From: Hevea brasiliensis
Taxonomy: Eukaryota; Streptophyta; Magnoliopsida; Malpighiales; Euphorbiaceae
Direction of reading: 5' to 3'
Assembly (NCBI RefSeq): GCF_030052815.1
Contig: NC_079503.1
Coordinates: 44,248,735 to 44,312,734 of the forward strand
Length of the DNA stretch: 64,000 nucleotides
The notes beneath the pieces were generated by a model. It was not told the origin of the DNA, ran no database searches, and saw nothing but the letters and a program-made list of their open reading frames with translations. The position numbers were made by a program, and so were the translations under genes. Position 1 is the stretch's first letter. Each line of letters opens with the position of its first letter. Below are positions 10,822 to 21,971 of this stretch, piece by piece.

Positions 10822-12320
10822 GTCACCACTTAAAACCCTTGCCAGATGTCACCTTTTGATTAGCTCTAGGTTTAATTGACCCAATCACATTGTGCCAAAT
10901 GTTAAACCTATATTTAATCTTGATTTTAATCATCTTACATGATTAAAAAACATATGACAAGCTTATGTGTAGTGCCATGTGTCACCATTTCATGGTTCCA
11001 CATGTCACCCTGTGAAATGGCCAAAATGCCCCTGTGTCTTAATTTTGAGTTCTTAACTCAAAATAATTATTTATCTTCTTCTAATCAATTTATATCAAAT
11101 ATAAATTAATTAATTAATCTCTATTAATTAATTTCTCATTAATTAAATTCATATTTAAATACTTTAAATATAAATTTAACTTATACTATACATCCAATAA
11201 TCTAGATTTGGTTTCAAGCCATGCTAGGGACTTTGCAATCTAATTGCAAACCAAACCTATTTAATTAATCAATTAAACTCTTTAATTAATTAATTAAATC
11301 ATATTTAATTTGGTGATTACTTGTATATGTGTGTGACTTACTAGGCTCATCATTAATTGGCAATGAGACAAGATATCAACTCTTAATATCATCAGAACTC
11401 TTTCTTACCATAAATGATTTCTCTAAACCATTTTAAGCACCTCATAGACCATGGTTAACACCTAGCATAGCATGCCATGGCCACCCAATCAGTAATAAGG
11501 TTTACCTTAAATGAACCTATAATCATATGTTATCATGTACTAGAATCTCTCTGTTACAAAATTCTAGCTCAAGATGGAGTCATGGTTTATGTCAAACCCC
11601 ATTTGCTATGAATATTATGTTTTTCTCATCAGAAACTCTTTTCTGATTAAATCTAACTGTCCTAGCCAAGAACTTGAAACATTAAGAACAATTAAATGAA
11701 TATAGGATTTTATCCCTATTTATTTAGAGGAACAGATTCCATCTTGATCAACACCTACCTCCATATATAACTAATAGGAGCCAACACATGCCCATATACC
11801 CATACACAGTACAAGTATGAAAGCAGTATCAAACTCAAACCACCTATATACAAGATAACTGTGCTATCTCAGGTCTAAAGATTATATGCACTGATATGAT
11901 TTATAATAATACATTGACAAGAGTAAACTCCATGTGCTTGTCACAAATGTCACTGGTTCGACCTACTTATCATGTATAAGTGCCTATCATGTTTGTTATA
12001 TGGTATGAGACTCACCATTCCATCTTATTTATATCTCATATAAATAACTTGGGAACAAACATGAATAAAATCTTTCTAGATAAGTCATGTCTTTATTGTG
12101 AAGTATCCTCGATTGTGAACCTATTTGTATACTTTGTACTAGAAATACTGTCACTCATATTCTTAACAACTTAAGAATAGAATTTCTAACAAAATATAAA
12201 TGGACCTTTTCTATTACATATAAATATATTATGTAAACGGAAAAGTGAAAATGTCTTTTATTAATAAAAACATGTACAAGATACATACTAAATGATGTGC
12301 TCTAGGGCATACTACTAACA
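10822..12320 (-). mobile_element. Copia-type LTR fragment (minus strand)
   Basis: On the minus strand the fragment begins TGTTAGTAGTATGCCCTAGA at 12320 and runs left. I recognise this 5' terminus, with a following poly-T/AATAAAAG stretch, as typical of a widespread plant Ty1/copia LTR. The far end is cut by element A at 10821, so its 3' terminus and interior are not in the window. The stretch is AT-rich with many TTAATTAA repeats near 11100-11310 and has no coding capacity. The call rests on recognition of the terminus and on the clean junction with viral sequence. Confidence 0.6.
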
Positions 12321-12853
12321 ACATGGCTATAGGAATTCCACTTGCAACAACTTTTGGCATTTTCCACTCCACTTATATATCTTTTTGATATTTCACATGT
12401 GTAATAGTAGCTTATAATTATTGTAAACCTCTTTCCTTCATCTATAAAAGGAAGAGGCTCTCCACTTCATTTTTTCAAGTTTTCCTTTCAAGTTTTTCTT
12501 TCGGTTACTTCTCCCTTTCCCTATTCTATCTCCTTGTAAGTGTCCGGTATCAAAGCTTCAATAAAACTATCTTCTTACAATCTTTATCTGTTTTATCTTT
12601 TATATCTATATCTATGGCTGGTTCTACCGCTCATATTTTATGCTTTTATACCTTGTTGCTTTAATCCTTTATATCTATATTTGTGGCTGGTTCTACCGCC
12701 CATCTTTTATGCTATTATAACTTATTGTTTTATTGCATCTTCATTTTCATTTTATTGCATCCTTATATTATTTATCGTTCTTTTTTCTTCTTCTTTATAT
12801 TAATTATATCTTTATTGGATATCCCTATGATCCTGTGTCCCTTTGTGGTATCA
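12321..12853 (+). promoter_or_regulatory. Pararetroviral promoter and leader, inverted copy
   Basis: Contains TATAAAA at 12443-12449, followed by GGAAGAGGCTCTCC, like the 35S-type promoters of caulimovirids. AATAAA lies at 12560-12565, about 110 bases downstream, where these viruses place the poly(A) signal so as to make a short terminal redundancy. A 69-bp tandem duplication follows, then a degenerate tRNA-Met primer site at 12846-12853. The same module sits on the minus strand at 16051-16590. The piece is opposite in orientation to the viral ORF1 copy beside it. Confidence 0.8.
12601..12738 (+). repeat. 69-bp tandem duplication in the viral leader
   Basis: TATATCTATATCTATGGCTG at 12601 recurs with few changes at 12670 (period 69). 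Both units continue through GGTTCTACCGC and TTTTATGCT. The minus-strand leader copy at about 16150-16290 carries the same two units, so the duplication predates the copying of the leader. Confidence 0.85.
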
Positions 12854-12855
12854 AG

Positions 12856-13007
12856 AAGGTCTTTGGGAAGGTCTTTAGGAAGTCATCTTAGGTTGGCTTA
12901 TCATAAGTTGTTGAGAGAAAGCTTGGGGTTTGGGTGAAGTTTTCTTTGAGGTAGAAGCTGAAGCTTTTTTCTTTTATTGATTCTTCAGTCTTCTTTCTTG
13001 GGATCAT
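12856..13007 (-). pseudogene. Pararetroviral ORF2, 5' fragment
   Basis: On the minus strand an ATG at 13005-13007 overlaps the end of the reverse-transcriptase frame (stop 12985-12987), as in the other copies. The frame reads a Lys/Ser-rich start, then ATGACTTCC, and is cut near 12870, where it meets the inverted leader. A short direct repeat (TTTGGGAAGGTC then TTTAGGAAG) lies at the break. It covers about 45 codons of a protein of unknown function. Confidence 0.65.
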
Positions 13008-14260
13008 TGTGAGGAGTCTGCAAGAATTCAAGAGTTAGGAAGTCAGGGATAGAATTCATATCTCCTCTAATATATTCGATATCAAAGTCAAAAATACTTA
13101 AAATAGCTTGCCAACGAGCAAAAATTTATTTGGAAGCAATGTTTTGAACATCCTTTTTCGAAACCTCTTTTGTAGATTTGCAGTCAATTCGAGGAAAATT
13201 TTTTTTTTTAAGCAAATCATTTTGAAATTTTTGAATGCAGATGACTATAGACAAAATTTTTTTTTAATAGTGAAATAATTTTTCTGGGTTTCATCCCAAA
13301 TTCCAGAAACATACTGAACTATAACTTCTTTGTTATTTTTAAGTTGCTTTAGAATTCCTCCATATCCAAGATCAGAGGCATCAGTTTCAACAATTTTAAA
13401 AGCAAATGGATCAGCAAGATGTTAGCTAGGAATTTGCTTTATTTGGGTTTTGATTTTCTGAACAAGGGAAGTGTGTTCCTGTGTCCAGGGCTTAGGATTC
13501 TTTTTGAGTCTTTTATGAAGTGGTTAAAGCAATCTATTTATGTTTAGAAAGAAATCTAAGACATAGTTTAAATATCTTAGAAATCTTTGAAGTTGAGTTT
13601 TCTCAATAATTTTGTCAGGAAATTTATTAGTGAGAGCAAGTGATCTTTCTAATGGTGAGATTGTACCATTAGAGATGTAGTGTCCTAAGAACCTAATCCT
13701 AGTCTAGAAAAGACTAATTTTGGACATAGAAACTACTAATCCATTTCTTTTGGTAACAAAGATAAAAGTTCTTAGATGCTTAAAATGTTACTCAATGGAA
13801 GACGAAAAGATTAAGACATCATCAATGTAAATAATGCAAAATGCAGAGTATGGATTAAAAATGTCATTCATGATGCGTTGAAATTCAGATGGGGCATTTT
13901 TCAAACCAAATGGCATGACATTCCATTCATATTGGCCAAATGGGACGGTGAAAGCAATTTTGTAACGATCTTTGGGAGCTATCTATATTTTCCAAAAGCC
14001 TGATTTCATATCAAACTCTGAAAAGATTTTTGCAGAAAAAGTTTTTGAAGAAGATCTTTTTTGTTTGGAATCGGGTAACGAATACATTTCAAAGCTCTGT
14101 TAAGAGGATTATAGTTAATAACAAGTCGAGGGACTCCTCTTTCAATTTCGGAAGATTTGTTAACATAAAAAGCAGCACAACTCCAGGGGCAGAATTAAAT
14201 TTTTAGAAAGCAAATCTTTAGTTTCATTTTTACAATGGTCTTCAAGTTCTTTATTCATTT
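12985..14260 (-). pseudogene. Pararetroviral reverse transcriptase-RNase H (copy 1, distal unit)
   Basis: Minus-strand remnant of the C-terminal part of ORF1. The reverse transcriptase active-site box YIDD is at 13818-13829, preceded by the MPFGLKNAPS box. The C-terminal RNase H part ends in a RGDMNSIPDFL-type motif near 13050-13090. Frameshifts and poly-T runs (13200-13210, 13258-13265) break it. Compared with the copy at 21977-22900, part of the N-terminal palm near 14185 is lost. The family enzyme copies viral RNA into DNA and removes the RNA strand. Confidence 0.8.
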
Positions 14261-14499
14261 GAATTGGTCGGGCTTTAGTAGGAATTTGAGATTCTTGAAA
14301 ATCATTTTCGTAGGGGGGATCAACAACATATTGTTTTCTTTCCCAAAAAGCATTCGAAAGATCAGAACAAACAGTATTTTTTATTTGTCATTGAAGAAGA
14401 GAAATCCTTTTCTTTAAAACAGGATGTTGAAGTTGATTTTGAATCCTTTAGATTGAAATAGTTTTTCTCAGGTTTTGAAGTTTTATTTCTTTTGACAAA

Positions 14500-16050
14500 A
14501 TGAGACAGTTGAGTTGATTTTCATAAACAGAGCAGGCTTTAATAATATGCAAGTTATGAGTTTAGGGTTTTTTAATAAAAGGGAAAACAATATTCTTTTC
14601 TTTAAGTTTAGCAGAAATATGATCATAATTAACAGCATAAGGAGTAATAAGATTTATGAATGGAGTGCCAAGTATGACCATATGATGAATATTATGCATA
14701 AGCAAAAATGAAGTTTTAATTTGCAAACCATTGTTCAAAATGTATGCATCAGTTTTTGAATCAATTTTGAGATAAGAGTTGTTGGCGGCCTTAAGCTTTT
14801 TAGTAGTTATTTCTCAAAATCCTTTTGGAATTATTTCTTCCTTGATACATTTAATGTCAGCACCTGTATCAAAGAGAGCAATAGTATCCAATCGAAAATC
14901 ATCAGAAATCTTTAAAGTTATTTTGACCAAATATTTTTGGGAAGTGACTTGTTTTAAAATTGAAAGAAAATTATCTTGAACATCTTGTAGATTGGCTAGT
15001 TGTGGTGTTTCAGTTTCAGGTTCTAGATCGTCTTCTTCTTCTTCAGAAAATTTCTTAAGAAGAAGTTGAATGACAACAGAGTCTTCCTTCTGTTTGGTTT
15101 GGAGTTGCTTGAGTTCAGACTTAATGGTTTTAATTTCAGTCTGGAGTTCTTGAATGGTGGAAGCAGAGGTTTTTGTTTCAGAAGTTTTGACCTTTTATAA
15201 GATGGTTGTGAGGTCATATGGGTTTTTGGCTTTAGATGGTATAGAGGTAGAAGGGGTTTCAGAAGATGATGCTTCAAAAGAGTGTTAAAGCTTAGTGAGA
15301 TATTCTTTCTGAAGTTGAGGGTGTTGGATGTGTTGAATAACATCAAGCACAAACTTTTGATCTCTGGTAAGCATATTCGTAGAAGAGTCAGAGAGAACTT
15401 CATCAAGCTGGAGGGCCTGATTATCTTCTGAAGAAATTAAAACAGTTTCTTCAGAATCAGAGGACACAAGCAAAAGGGCTTCAAGTTTATATAAAGTTTC
15501 TTCTTCAAGTTTGAGCTCATGGATTCTCCTGTTGAGCTTGCAATATCTTGCAATGTGACCTTTCTTGCCACATCTATAGCAAGTAACATCTTTTTTGGGA
15601 GTAGAGTTGCGATCATATGGCTTTTGAGAAGGTTTTTGGCACTTTCTATTGTTAGACTTTCCTTTGGAAGTTCTATTTTGGTGGTAGGTGGTTTTGTGTT
15701 TTGAGAAGTGTTTTTTGTGCTTGCGGTGTCTTCTGGTTTGACAGTCTGTGCATGGTTTGAAAGTTGAAGAGGAAGATGGCTTTCGGTAGGAAATATCGAA
15801 GTGTTGGCAGAAGGTTCCAAGTTCTTTTTTGGTTTTAAGGAGCTCCCATTTGAGTTGTTTCTGTAGCTTAAGATCTTGGCAAATCTTCAAGCCTTCTTTC
15901 TTGATGAAGCTGATGAGTTCTCCATAAGTGAGCTGATCATAAGGAATTTTTTCATTGTTCTGCTCTTTGATCTTATTTCAAATCTTTTCACCAAGGAGAG
16001 GGGGGAGGCCAGCAACGAATTTCTCCTTCCAAAATGGTATATTAGGATCA
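14500..16050 (-). pseudogene. Pararetroviral coat protein and protease (copy 1, distal unit)
   Basis: Reading down the minus strand from 16050: the end of the coat protein core (KEKFVAGLPPLLGE region), a Lys/Ser-rich linker, the CCHC knuckle CYRCGKKGHIARYC at 15540-15581, an acidic Ser/Glu-rich stretch, a Lys-rich coiled region and the aspartic protease (DTGA near 14865-14880). A frame from 15890 to 15285 is open for 201 codons; stops occur beyond it. The coat protein packs the viral DNA and the protease releases mature proteins. At about 16050 the piece is joined directly to the leader of the neighbouring unit, so primer site, movement protein and coat N-terminus are missing here. Confidence 0.8.
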
Positions 16051-16590
16051 AAGGGATATCCAACAAAGATAGAATTAATATAAAGAAGAAGAAGAAAGAA
16101 CAATAAATAATTTAAGGATGCAGTAAAATGAAAATGAAGATGCAATAAAGCAACAAGTTATAATAGCATAAAAGATGGGAGGTAGAACCAGCCACAGATA
16201 TAGATATAAAGGATTAAAGCAACAAGTTATAAAAGCATAAAATATGAGAGGTAGAACCAGCCATAGATATAGATATGAGGGATAAAACAGATAAAGATTG
16301 TAAGAAGATAGTTTTATTGAAGCTTTGATACCGGACACTTACAAGGAGATAGAATAGGGAAAGGGAGAAGTATCCAAAAGAAAAACTTGAAAGGAAAACT
16401 TAAAAAAATGAAGTGGAGAGCCTCTTCCTTTTATAGATGAAGGAAAGAGGTTTACAATAATTATAAGCTACTATTACACATGTGAAATGTCAAAAAGATA
16501 TATAAGTGGAGTGGAAAATGCTGAAAGTTGTTGCAAGTGGAGTTCTTATAGCCATGTGATGACCAAAGTTATCTTAATAATAGCCCAAAA
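16051..16590 (-). promoter_or_regulatory. Pararetroviral promoter and leader (minus strand)
   Basis: Minus-strand match to 12321-12853: TATA box TTTTATA (as read on plus) at 16429-16435, the leader with the 69-bp duplication, and a junction at about 16050 where ...GATCC is joined to coat-protein sequence. It sits between ORF2 (upstream, 16883-18147) and ORF1 of the next unit, which is the natural order in a head-to-tail viral multimer. Confidence 0.8.
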
Positions 16591-16882
16591 AGTTGACTTT
16601 GAACTGTAGACATGTGAAGAGCTATTGGTGCTTTAAGGCAGATAATATTTCAAAGCAGTCATCCTCGTTGTCATTACTGAGACTGACGACATCGGAAAAT
16701 GAGCTAGCTTGGCTTGGAGTTTTTGAAGTGGAGGACCTATTACTCAGCAGTTATTGCACGATAGTAAAATATTCTTCTTTAGACTTGGCTTGGGCCAAGA
16801 GGGCTTGAGCATTTGATTTTTGGGCCAAAAAAGTCATAGAGTTTTGGGCAGACGTTGAAGGAAGTTATCTTTGTTCCTTAGG
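16591..16882 (-). other. Viral intergenic region upstream of the promoter
   Basis: Follows the ORF2 stop and leads to the TATA box. It contains a TGACG at 16683-16687 (plus strand), the core of as-1-type elements in some caulimovirid promoters; one copy is weak evidence. I see no coding capacity. Confidence 0.5.
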
Positions 16883-18147
16883 CTATTTGAGTAGCCTTTG
16901 TTCCATAGCTTCTAATGAGGCCTTTTGATGTGTTTGAAATTTGGACCACCATCTAATTTTGAACTTGTGAATTAGAACTGGCCCTTGGAGAAGTTGATCA
17001 GTTTTGTAACCATAGTCCCATGAAAGAACCCATAGCATAAAGAACTTTGAAGCAAATAGTATGAGGGGATGAAATATGTCTTCTTCAGTTGTAGGCTTAT
17101 AGTGAGCCTTGAAAGGTGTATACCCTTGATTGATTTCAGAGGGCAATATTTCAGGGATGGCTCCCATCCAGTTCCACCATTGGGCGAACCATTTGGGAAA
17201 GTGAAATCTGGAGACGATCTGGAAGAAAAATGGCAAAGTGTGACAGTTGCTGGGGTCTTGGATTAGGAAAGCATTTATCCAAGCTTGGTGGTAATCCCAG
17301 TATGTGAAAGTTATAGTAGAAGGGAGGCTTTGGCCAAATCTAGCTTGAAATTTCTTTAGGGCTGATAAGTCTTGTCCCCAATTGGCAGGGTGGATAACTT
17401 TGAGTATAGTGTAGGTGGAATAGTTTGGGACAGGGGAGTTTTTTGGGAAATGTTTAATTTTGACCGACCCAGTTTCAATCAAGATACTTTGGTAGTAAGC
17501 TGGATCTTTAGACTTATCCAACGACTTGTAGTGTCAAGAACCAAAGAACTTAGCTGCACATAAACAAGGGTTAGAATCATAAAATCCATCCTCAATAGTT
17601 AAAATACTTTGATAAGAATCCTTTAAAATCTAGTTAAATACTGAACCAGAGTTTTGAGAAAAGTTTTGTGAAACCACTAGTTCGTTTGATTTTAAAGTCA
17701 AATCCATTGAAGGAACACGTTTAGGAGTTGAAACAATTTGAGAAAGTTGTTTTTGAGAGAGAGTTTTTTTTTATTTTGAACAATAATCTCTCTCTCAACT
17801 TCTTGAGAGCATGCTGGAGTTAAAAGTTTTTTGGGTTGTCCTTCTGGGAGCGAATCTCTGAGGGACTGGCAAAGTTGCGGGTGATTAATGAGGCCTGCAA
17901 GCCAAACTTGCAAGTCATTTGGAGAAAGTTGTTCTGGAGGAGTTTGGGAAGTTGAAGGTTAGTTAAGTTGATCTATTTCTTTCTGGAATAAAGCATTCCA
18001 TAAGACAATAGGGCTTTGGGAAGTCATCTTAGGTTGGCTTATTGTAAGTTGTTAAGAGGAAGCTTGGGGTTTGGGTGAAGTTTTCTTTGAGGTAGAAGCT
18101 GAAGCTTTTTCTTTTGTTGATTCTTCAGTCTTCTTTCTTGGGATCAT
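16883..18147 (-). pseudogene. Pararetroviral ORF2, unknown aromatic-rich protein
   Basis: Starts at ATG 18145-18147, overlapping the reverse-transcriptase end, and runs to a stop below 16883: about 420 codons. The last 212 codons (17521-16883) are fully open and strikingly rich in Trp and aromatic residues (11 Trp, with KWFAQWWNWMG as the densest patch). The N-terminal part is Lys/Ser-rich, then acidic/polar (LSPNDLQVWLAGLINHPQLC). A stop near 18063 and breaks at 17530-17700 disrupt it. I see no known catalytic motif. Its place after ORF1 resembles the second ORF I recall for florendoviruses, whose function is not known; a translation or assembly accessory is only a guess. Confidence 0.65.
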
Positions 18148-18500
18148 TGTGAGGAGTCTACAAGAATTCACGAGTTAGGAAGTCAGGGATAGAATTCATA
18201 TCTCCTCTAATATATTCGATATCAAAGTCAAAAATACTTAAAATAGCTTGCCAACGAGCAAAGATTTGTTTGGAAGCAATGTTTTGAACATCCTTTTTGA
18301 AAACCTCTTTTGCAGATTTACAGTCTATTTGAAGAAAAAATTTTTGATTAAGCAAATCACTTTGAAATTTTTGAATGCAGATGACTATAGATGAAATTTC
18401 TTTTTTAATAGTGGAATAATTTTTCTGGGTTTCATCCTAAGTCCAGAAACATACTGAACTATAACTTTTTTGTTATTTTTAAGTTACTTTAGAATTCCTC
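18125..18500 (-). pseudogene. Pararetroviral RNase H, C-terminal part (proximal unit)
   Basis: Minus-strand frame from 18355 to 18158 shows the C-terminal RNase H signature: FFLQIDCKSAKEVF, then FDIEYIRGDMNSIPDFLTRE. It stops at TGA 18125-18127. Upstream sequence continues across the LTR inserted at 18501-21971 and resumes at 21972, so this and the next viral segment are one gene. Confidence 0.85.
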
Positions 18501-21500
18501 TATAACACTCCTATTTGCATAGCTTGGTACATTTTACTGTTCCAGTGACCTGTGTCGGTCCGGAAAATTAAGAGAATTAGAATAATGTCTAAGACACCTA
18601 GATAAGCCCTGAACGCAAATAATTAGTAATTGCCAGATAATTAACTATAAATAAGAAAAACAGAACATAAAAAGTTAAATGAGCCTGGAGTCACAGCAAT
18701 GGGTGACCTTCCCGTGAAGTGATTGCGAGGTCAGCCTTAACTCAAATTTCGAACTAGAAAATGTGACGCCGTGGTCCTTAGAACTATTCCAAACACAGTG
18801 AAAAGGAGAAAATCATAGAAAAGAATTGTTAAGCAGGTCAAATAGTTAGGTCAGAGATCCAGAAGAAATATTGAATAACTTGCAAACCGGATTGAACTAG
18901 CGAGGGGCAATTTAGTCAATTCACCCTTAGAGCTGACTCCTGACCTAACTATTCAATAAAATCGAAGAAAAGAAATTTTTAGAATTGGGAATTAAATTAA
19001 AGAAATAAGGAAAAATAATTGAAAAATAAAAAAAAAGAAAACTTTATTTACATCATGCTTACATCACTATTGTGACATCATAAATGATTTTTCCCTACAT
19101 AATTGACCAAGTCAATTCTTATTTAAATAAAACATAAATACATAAAACAATTAAAATGAAAATCATTTCCTTTCTTCTTCAAGGAATTCGGCCGCCCCTC
19201 TCCTCCTTCTTCTTCATAGCTTCACCTCCATGAAAGCTTAAGTTCAAGCTTTAAAATCCTTACTTAACTTTACTTTGCCCCAAATTATTTCATTAAACCT
19301 TGTTAACCTCACTTGAGAAAGTGATTGAAGAAGGAAAGAAAGGGAGAAATTGAAGGAAGGGAAGAATTGAAAATTTTAGTGGAGTAAGCACTTTTACTTG
19401 GAAATTAAAGTTTATTTGTTGTGTTTATGACTCAATTAACTTAGATTTTCAATTAAAAACAAAAGAAAATTTTTATGGGATCAAAGAAGAATTTCGGCTA
19501 GCCTTAGGTAGGGTTTGAAGTGTATGAAATTGGTAAAATTAAATGGTTGTTTAAGGTGAATTAGGCGTATAGATATTAGATGTACACTTTGATTGCATTG
19601 AATTACACAAATGTGTATTAGGATTTTAGCATTTTGAAAAATTGGAGAAAAAGTTGAGAATTGGTCAATTGATGCAATTGACCATAATTGAGTTGAGAAA
19701 TGGCCAATTGGGACCATTTGTGGTGTGTGTGAATTGCTAGAACCAAGTTTCAATTTGGATTGGTTAGGGTCAGTATGCTGATAGCTTGACCTAGGTCCCT
19801 TTTAGGGACCAAAACTGCAAATTTACTAACCCAATTGGTATGAGGTTAATTGGGAAAGAAACTAGACACAAAATGGACCATTTTTCATCTAGGAATCATG
19901 CCCAAAAAATGACCAGAACATAGTGAACAATTAGGTCAAACTCAAGTGTAATGCACTGCCACTATACAAAAATGACTAAATGAACAGTAGTCACTTAAAT
20001 GACCATAACTTAGTCTAGAAAGGTCCAAATGATCTGAATCTTATACCGATGGAAAGCTGAGACATAGCTCTACAACTTTCATGAAGAAAATAAGCCCAAA
20101 GTTTGACCATAACCTATCCGAAAAGTTGCCTGCTATTAGCACACCAAAACTGCTAATATCTAGAAAATGCCCAGAATTCTAAGTAACACCAAATCCGGCC
20201 AGCCCAATTCAAATAGTCATATCTTGGGCTAAAAAACACCAAATGGAGTGATTCAGAAAGGGAATTAAAGTTAAGACAATAAGAAACAACTTCTATGAAG
20301 AAAACTTTGCCAAATCCTAACAGCAACATGACCAAGAGAACAGTATAAAATAGGACACCAAATTTGGAAAATTTGAAATTGTGCCTAGGAAACCTAAAAA
20401 TCTAGGGAGCAACTAAAACCAACAAAATTGGTAACTAAAATGTAGTATGTGGGTGAAATTGAAATCCTTATACCTATTAAGCATAAGAAAGTCAACAAAT
20501 TAACTTGAATAGTGTCGTGAATAGTAGCCCCGGAAGGCAAAATTTTAAGAACATTAATTTAAGCATATTAGGACTCGAAATAAGTAATTGTGAAATTCTT
20601 TAGTGGATTTATTATAAATTGTGATACTGAAACACTATAAAATTATGTGTTTCAGTTGAAAAGAATATCAGGAAAGAACCCCAGGTATCGAGTCAAGGCT
20701 TAGAGCCAGCTCACATAAGGTTTGTGCACAACATAAAATGTCTTTAAATTTCTTTTGCAATTGTATAAAATGAATTATGATTTATTTTGATTGCAACTTT
20801 GTGATTGAAATGAACAAATTGTGTTGACCTAACTTGTTGTAAAGTTTAATTGTATGTGTTTGATTTGGAAATAAATGTTTAGTAAATTGCTAAGACAGTT
20901 TTGAAATCACAGTATCATGACCATATATTTGAATGCCTCACTAGTATGACTAGTGGGAGGAATTAGTTTTGAATTTTGATTCCATCTCTGGCTGAAGTGT
21001 TGAAGTGTGTGCCAGTAGAGGAAGAAATTGAATGGGTACCCATAGATTGAGCTAGCTAGCCTTGAGATTCCTTATAAGCCTTCGGCTATTGAGATGAACA
21101 TTGTTCTGATGGCATGATATAACTGTGTGTTTTTATGAAATCTGTTTTGAGATTTTCGAAATATAACTGTTTGAACTAAAAGTTTATAAATTATGTTTTA
21201 TATTTGTTTTTCATTTTTAGTACCATATTTGAATAAATGTGATTTGAATTATGCATAAAATATTATTTTAGTATGTTGTGTACCACTGAGTCTTAGTACT
21301 CAGCGATAGCTTTTTATTGTTGTCGCAGGTAAAGAGACTGTTAGAGCAGCTGAGTGAGCTGCTAAGGACTGCTGTGCTACTTTTGGAAATTTTGTCGGTT
21401 ATAAATTTTATACCCTAATTGTAATATTTAGTTTGATGTATGTAACTGTATGTACATGTGTAAATTGGTCTTGAGCAGTTTGCACAGATTTTGTAATAAT

Positions 21501-21971
21501 ATTGTTTTGGATTTTCTATTGTGAAAATTGACTGATGTATGTAAATTAGTTTTTCCTCAATGACTGTGTATTGTGAAAATATTTAAATTGAGAATTACTT
21601 TGAATTATGGAGTTTGGGAGAAATTGTGATGATTTGAGTTGAAATGGTGGTTGTGATTTGATGAAGTGTATATGTGGAAGTGTTTTCCACAGGTGAAAAT
21701 TTTTCGATTTTCTCAAATACTGCCAACACTCTGCTGAAATTTTTCTAAAATTTGCAAAAAAATGAAAATAGACAAAAATTGTATATGATTTTCAAACCTT
21801 AATTAAATGTTTTAAATTCCTACTAAAAATGCTCACCACTTTCAAAAAGTAAGAAAATTGTATTAAAATCCTTTGTAGCATATTTAATGAGTTATCGGTA
21901 GGCGAAGTACGGTAATTCATTAGGTATACTACGGGATCATGTTATGCCTTACAGAGGGGTAAGGTGCGACA
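18501..21971 (+). mobile_element. Solo LTR, subfamily A, in the viral RNase H
   Basis: 3471 bp from TATAACACTCC (decayed TGTAAC) to GTGCGACA. Target-site duplication TCCTC at 18496-18500 and 21972-21976. Removing it rejoins viral sequence. Splice-like marks: GTAAGC 19384, TTTCAG ending 20655, donor AGGTTTGT at 20720, GTCGCAG ending 21328. Hairpin 21286-21303. Terminal stem arms 21875-21897 and 21910-21932 pair with one mismatch. No internal region. Confidence 0.95.

Noticed and set aside
11095..11310. TTAATTAA-rich stretch as an origin or CRISPR-like repeat
   Set aside because: Low-complexity AT sequence inside an LTR, without regular spacers.
10822..12320. Possible host gene 3' region
   Set aside because: No open frame longer than about 60 codons; AT-rich with a recognisable copia-type terminus at 12320.
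12540..12803. An 87-codon hydrophobic frame in the viral leader, also open at 16338-16075
   Set aside because: It has no ATG start (begins at GTG) and lies in the leader over the 69-bp duplication. The two copies are simply duplicates, so being open in both is not independent evidence of coding.
15023..15406. Ser/Leu/Lys-rich frames next to the viral coat tail (also 24261-23644, 61424-61678)
   Set aside because: They are the alternate frame of the coat C-terminal region, which reads as a coherent coiled/acidic segment in the real frame.
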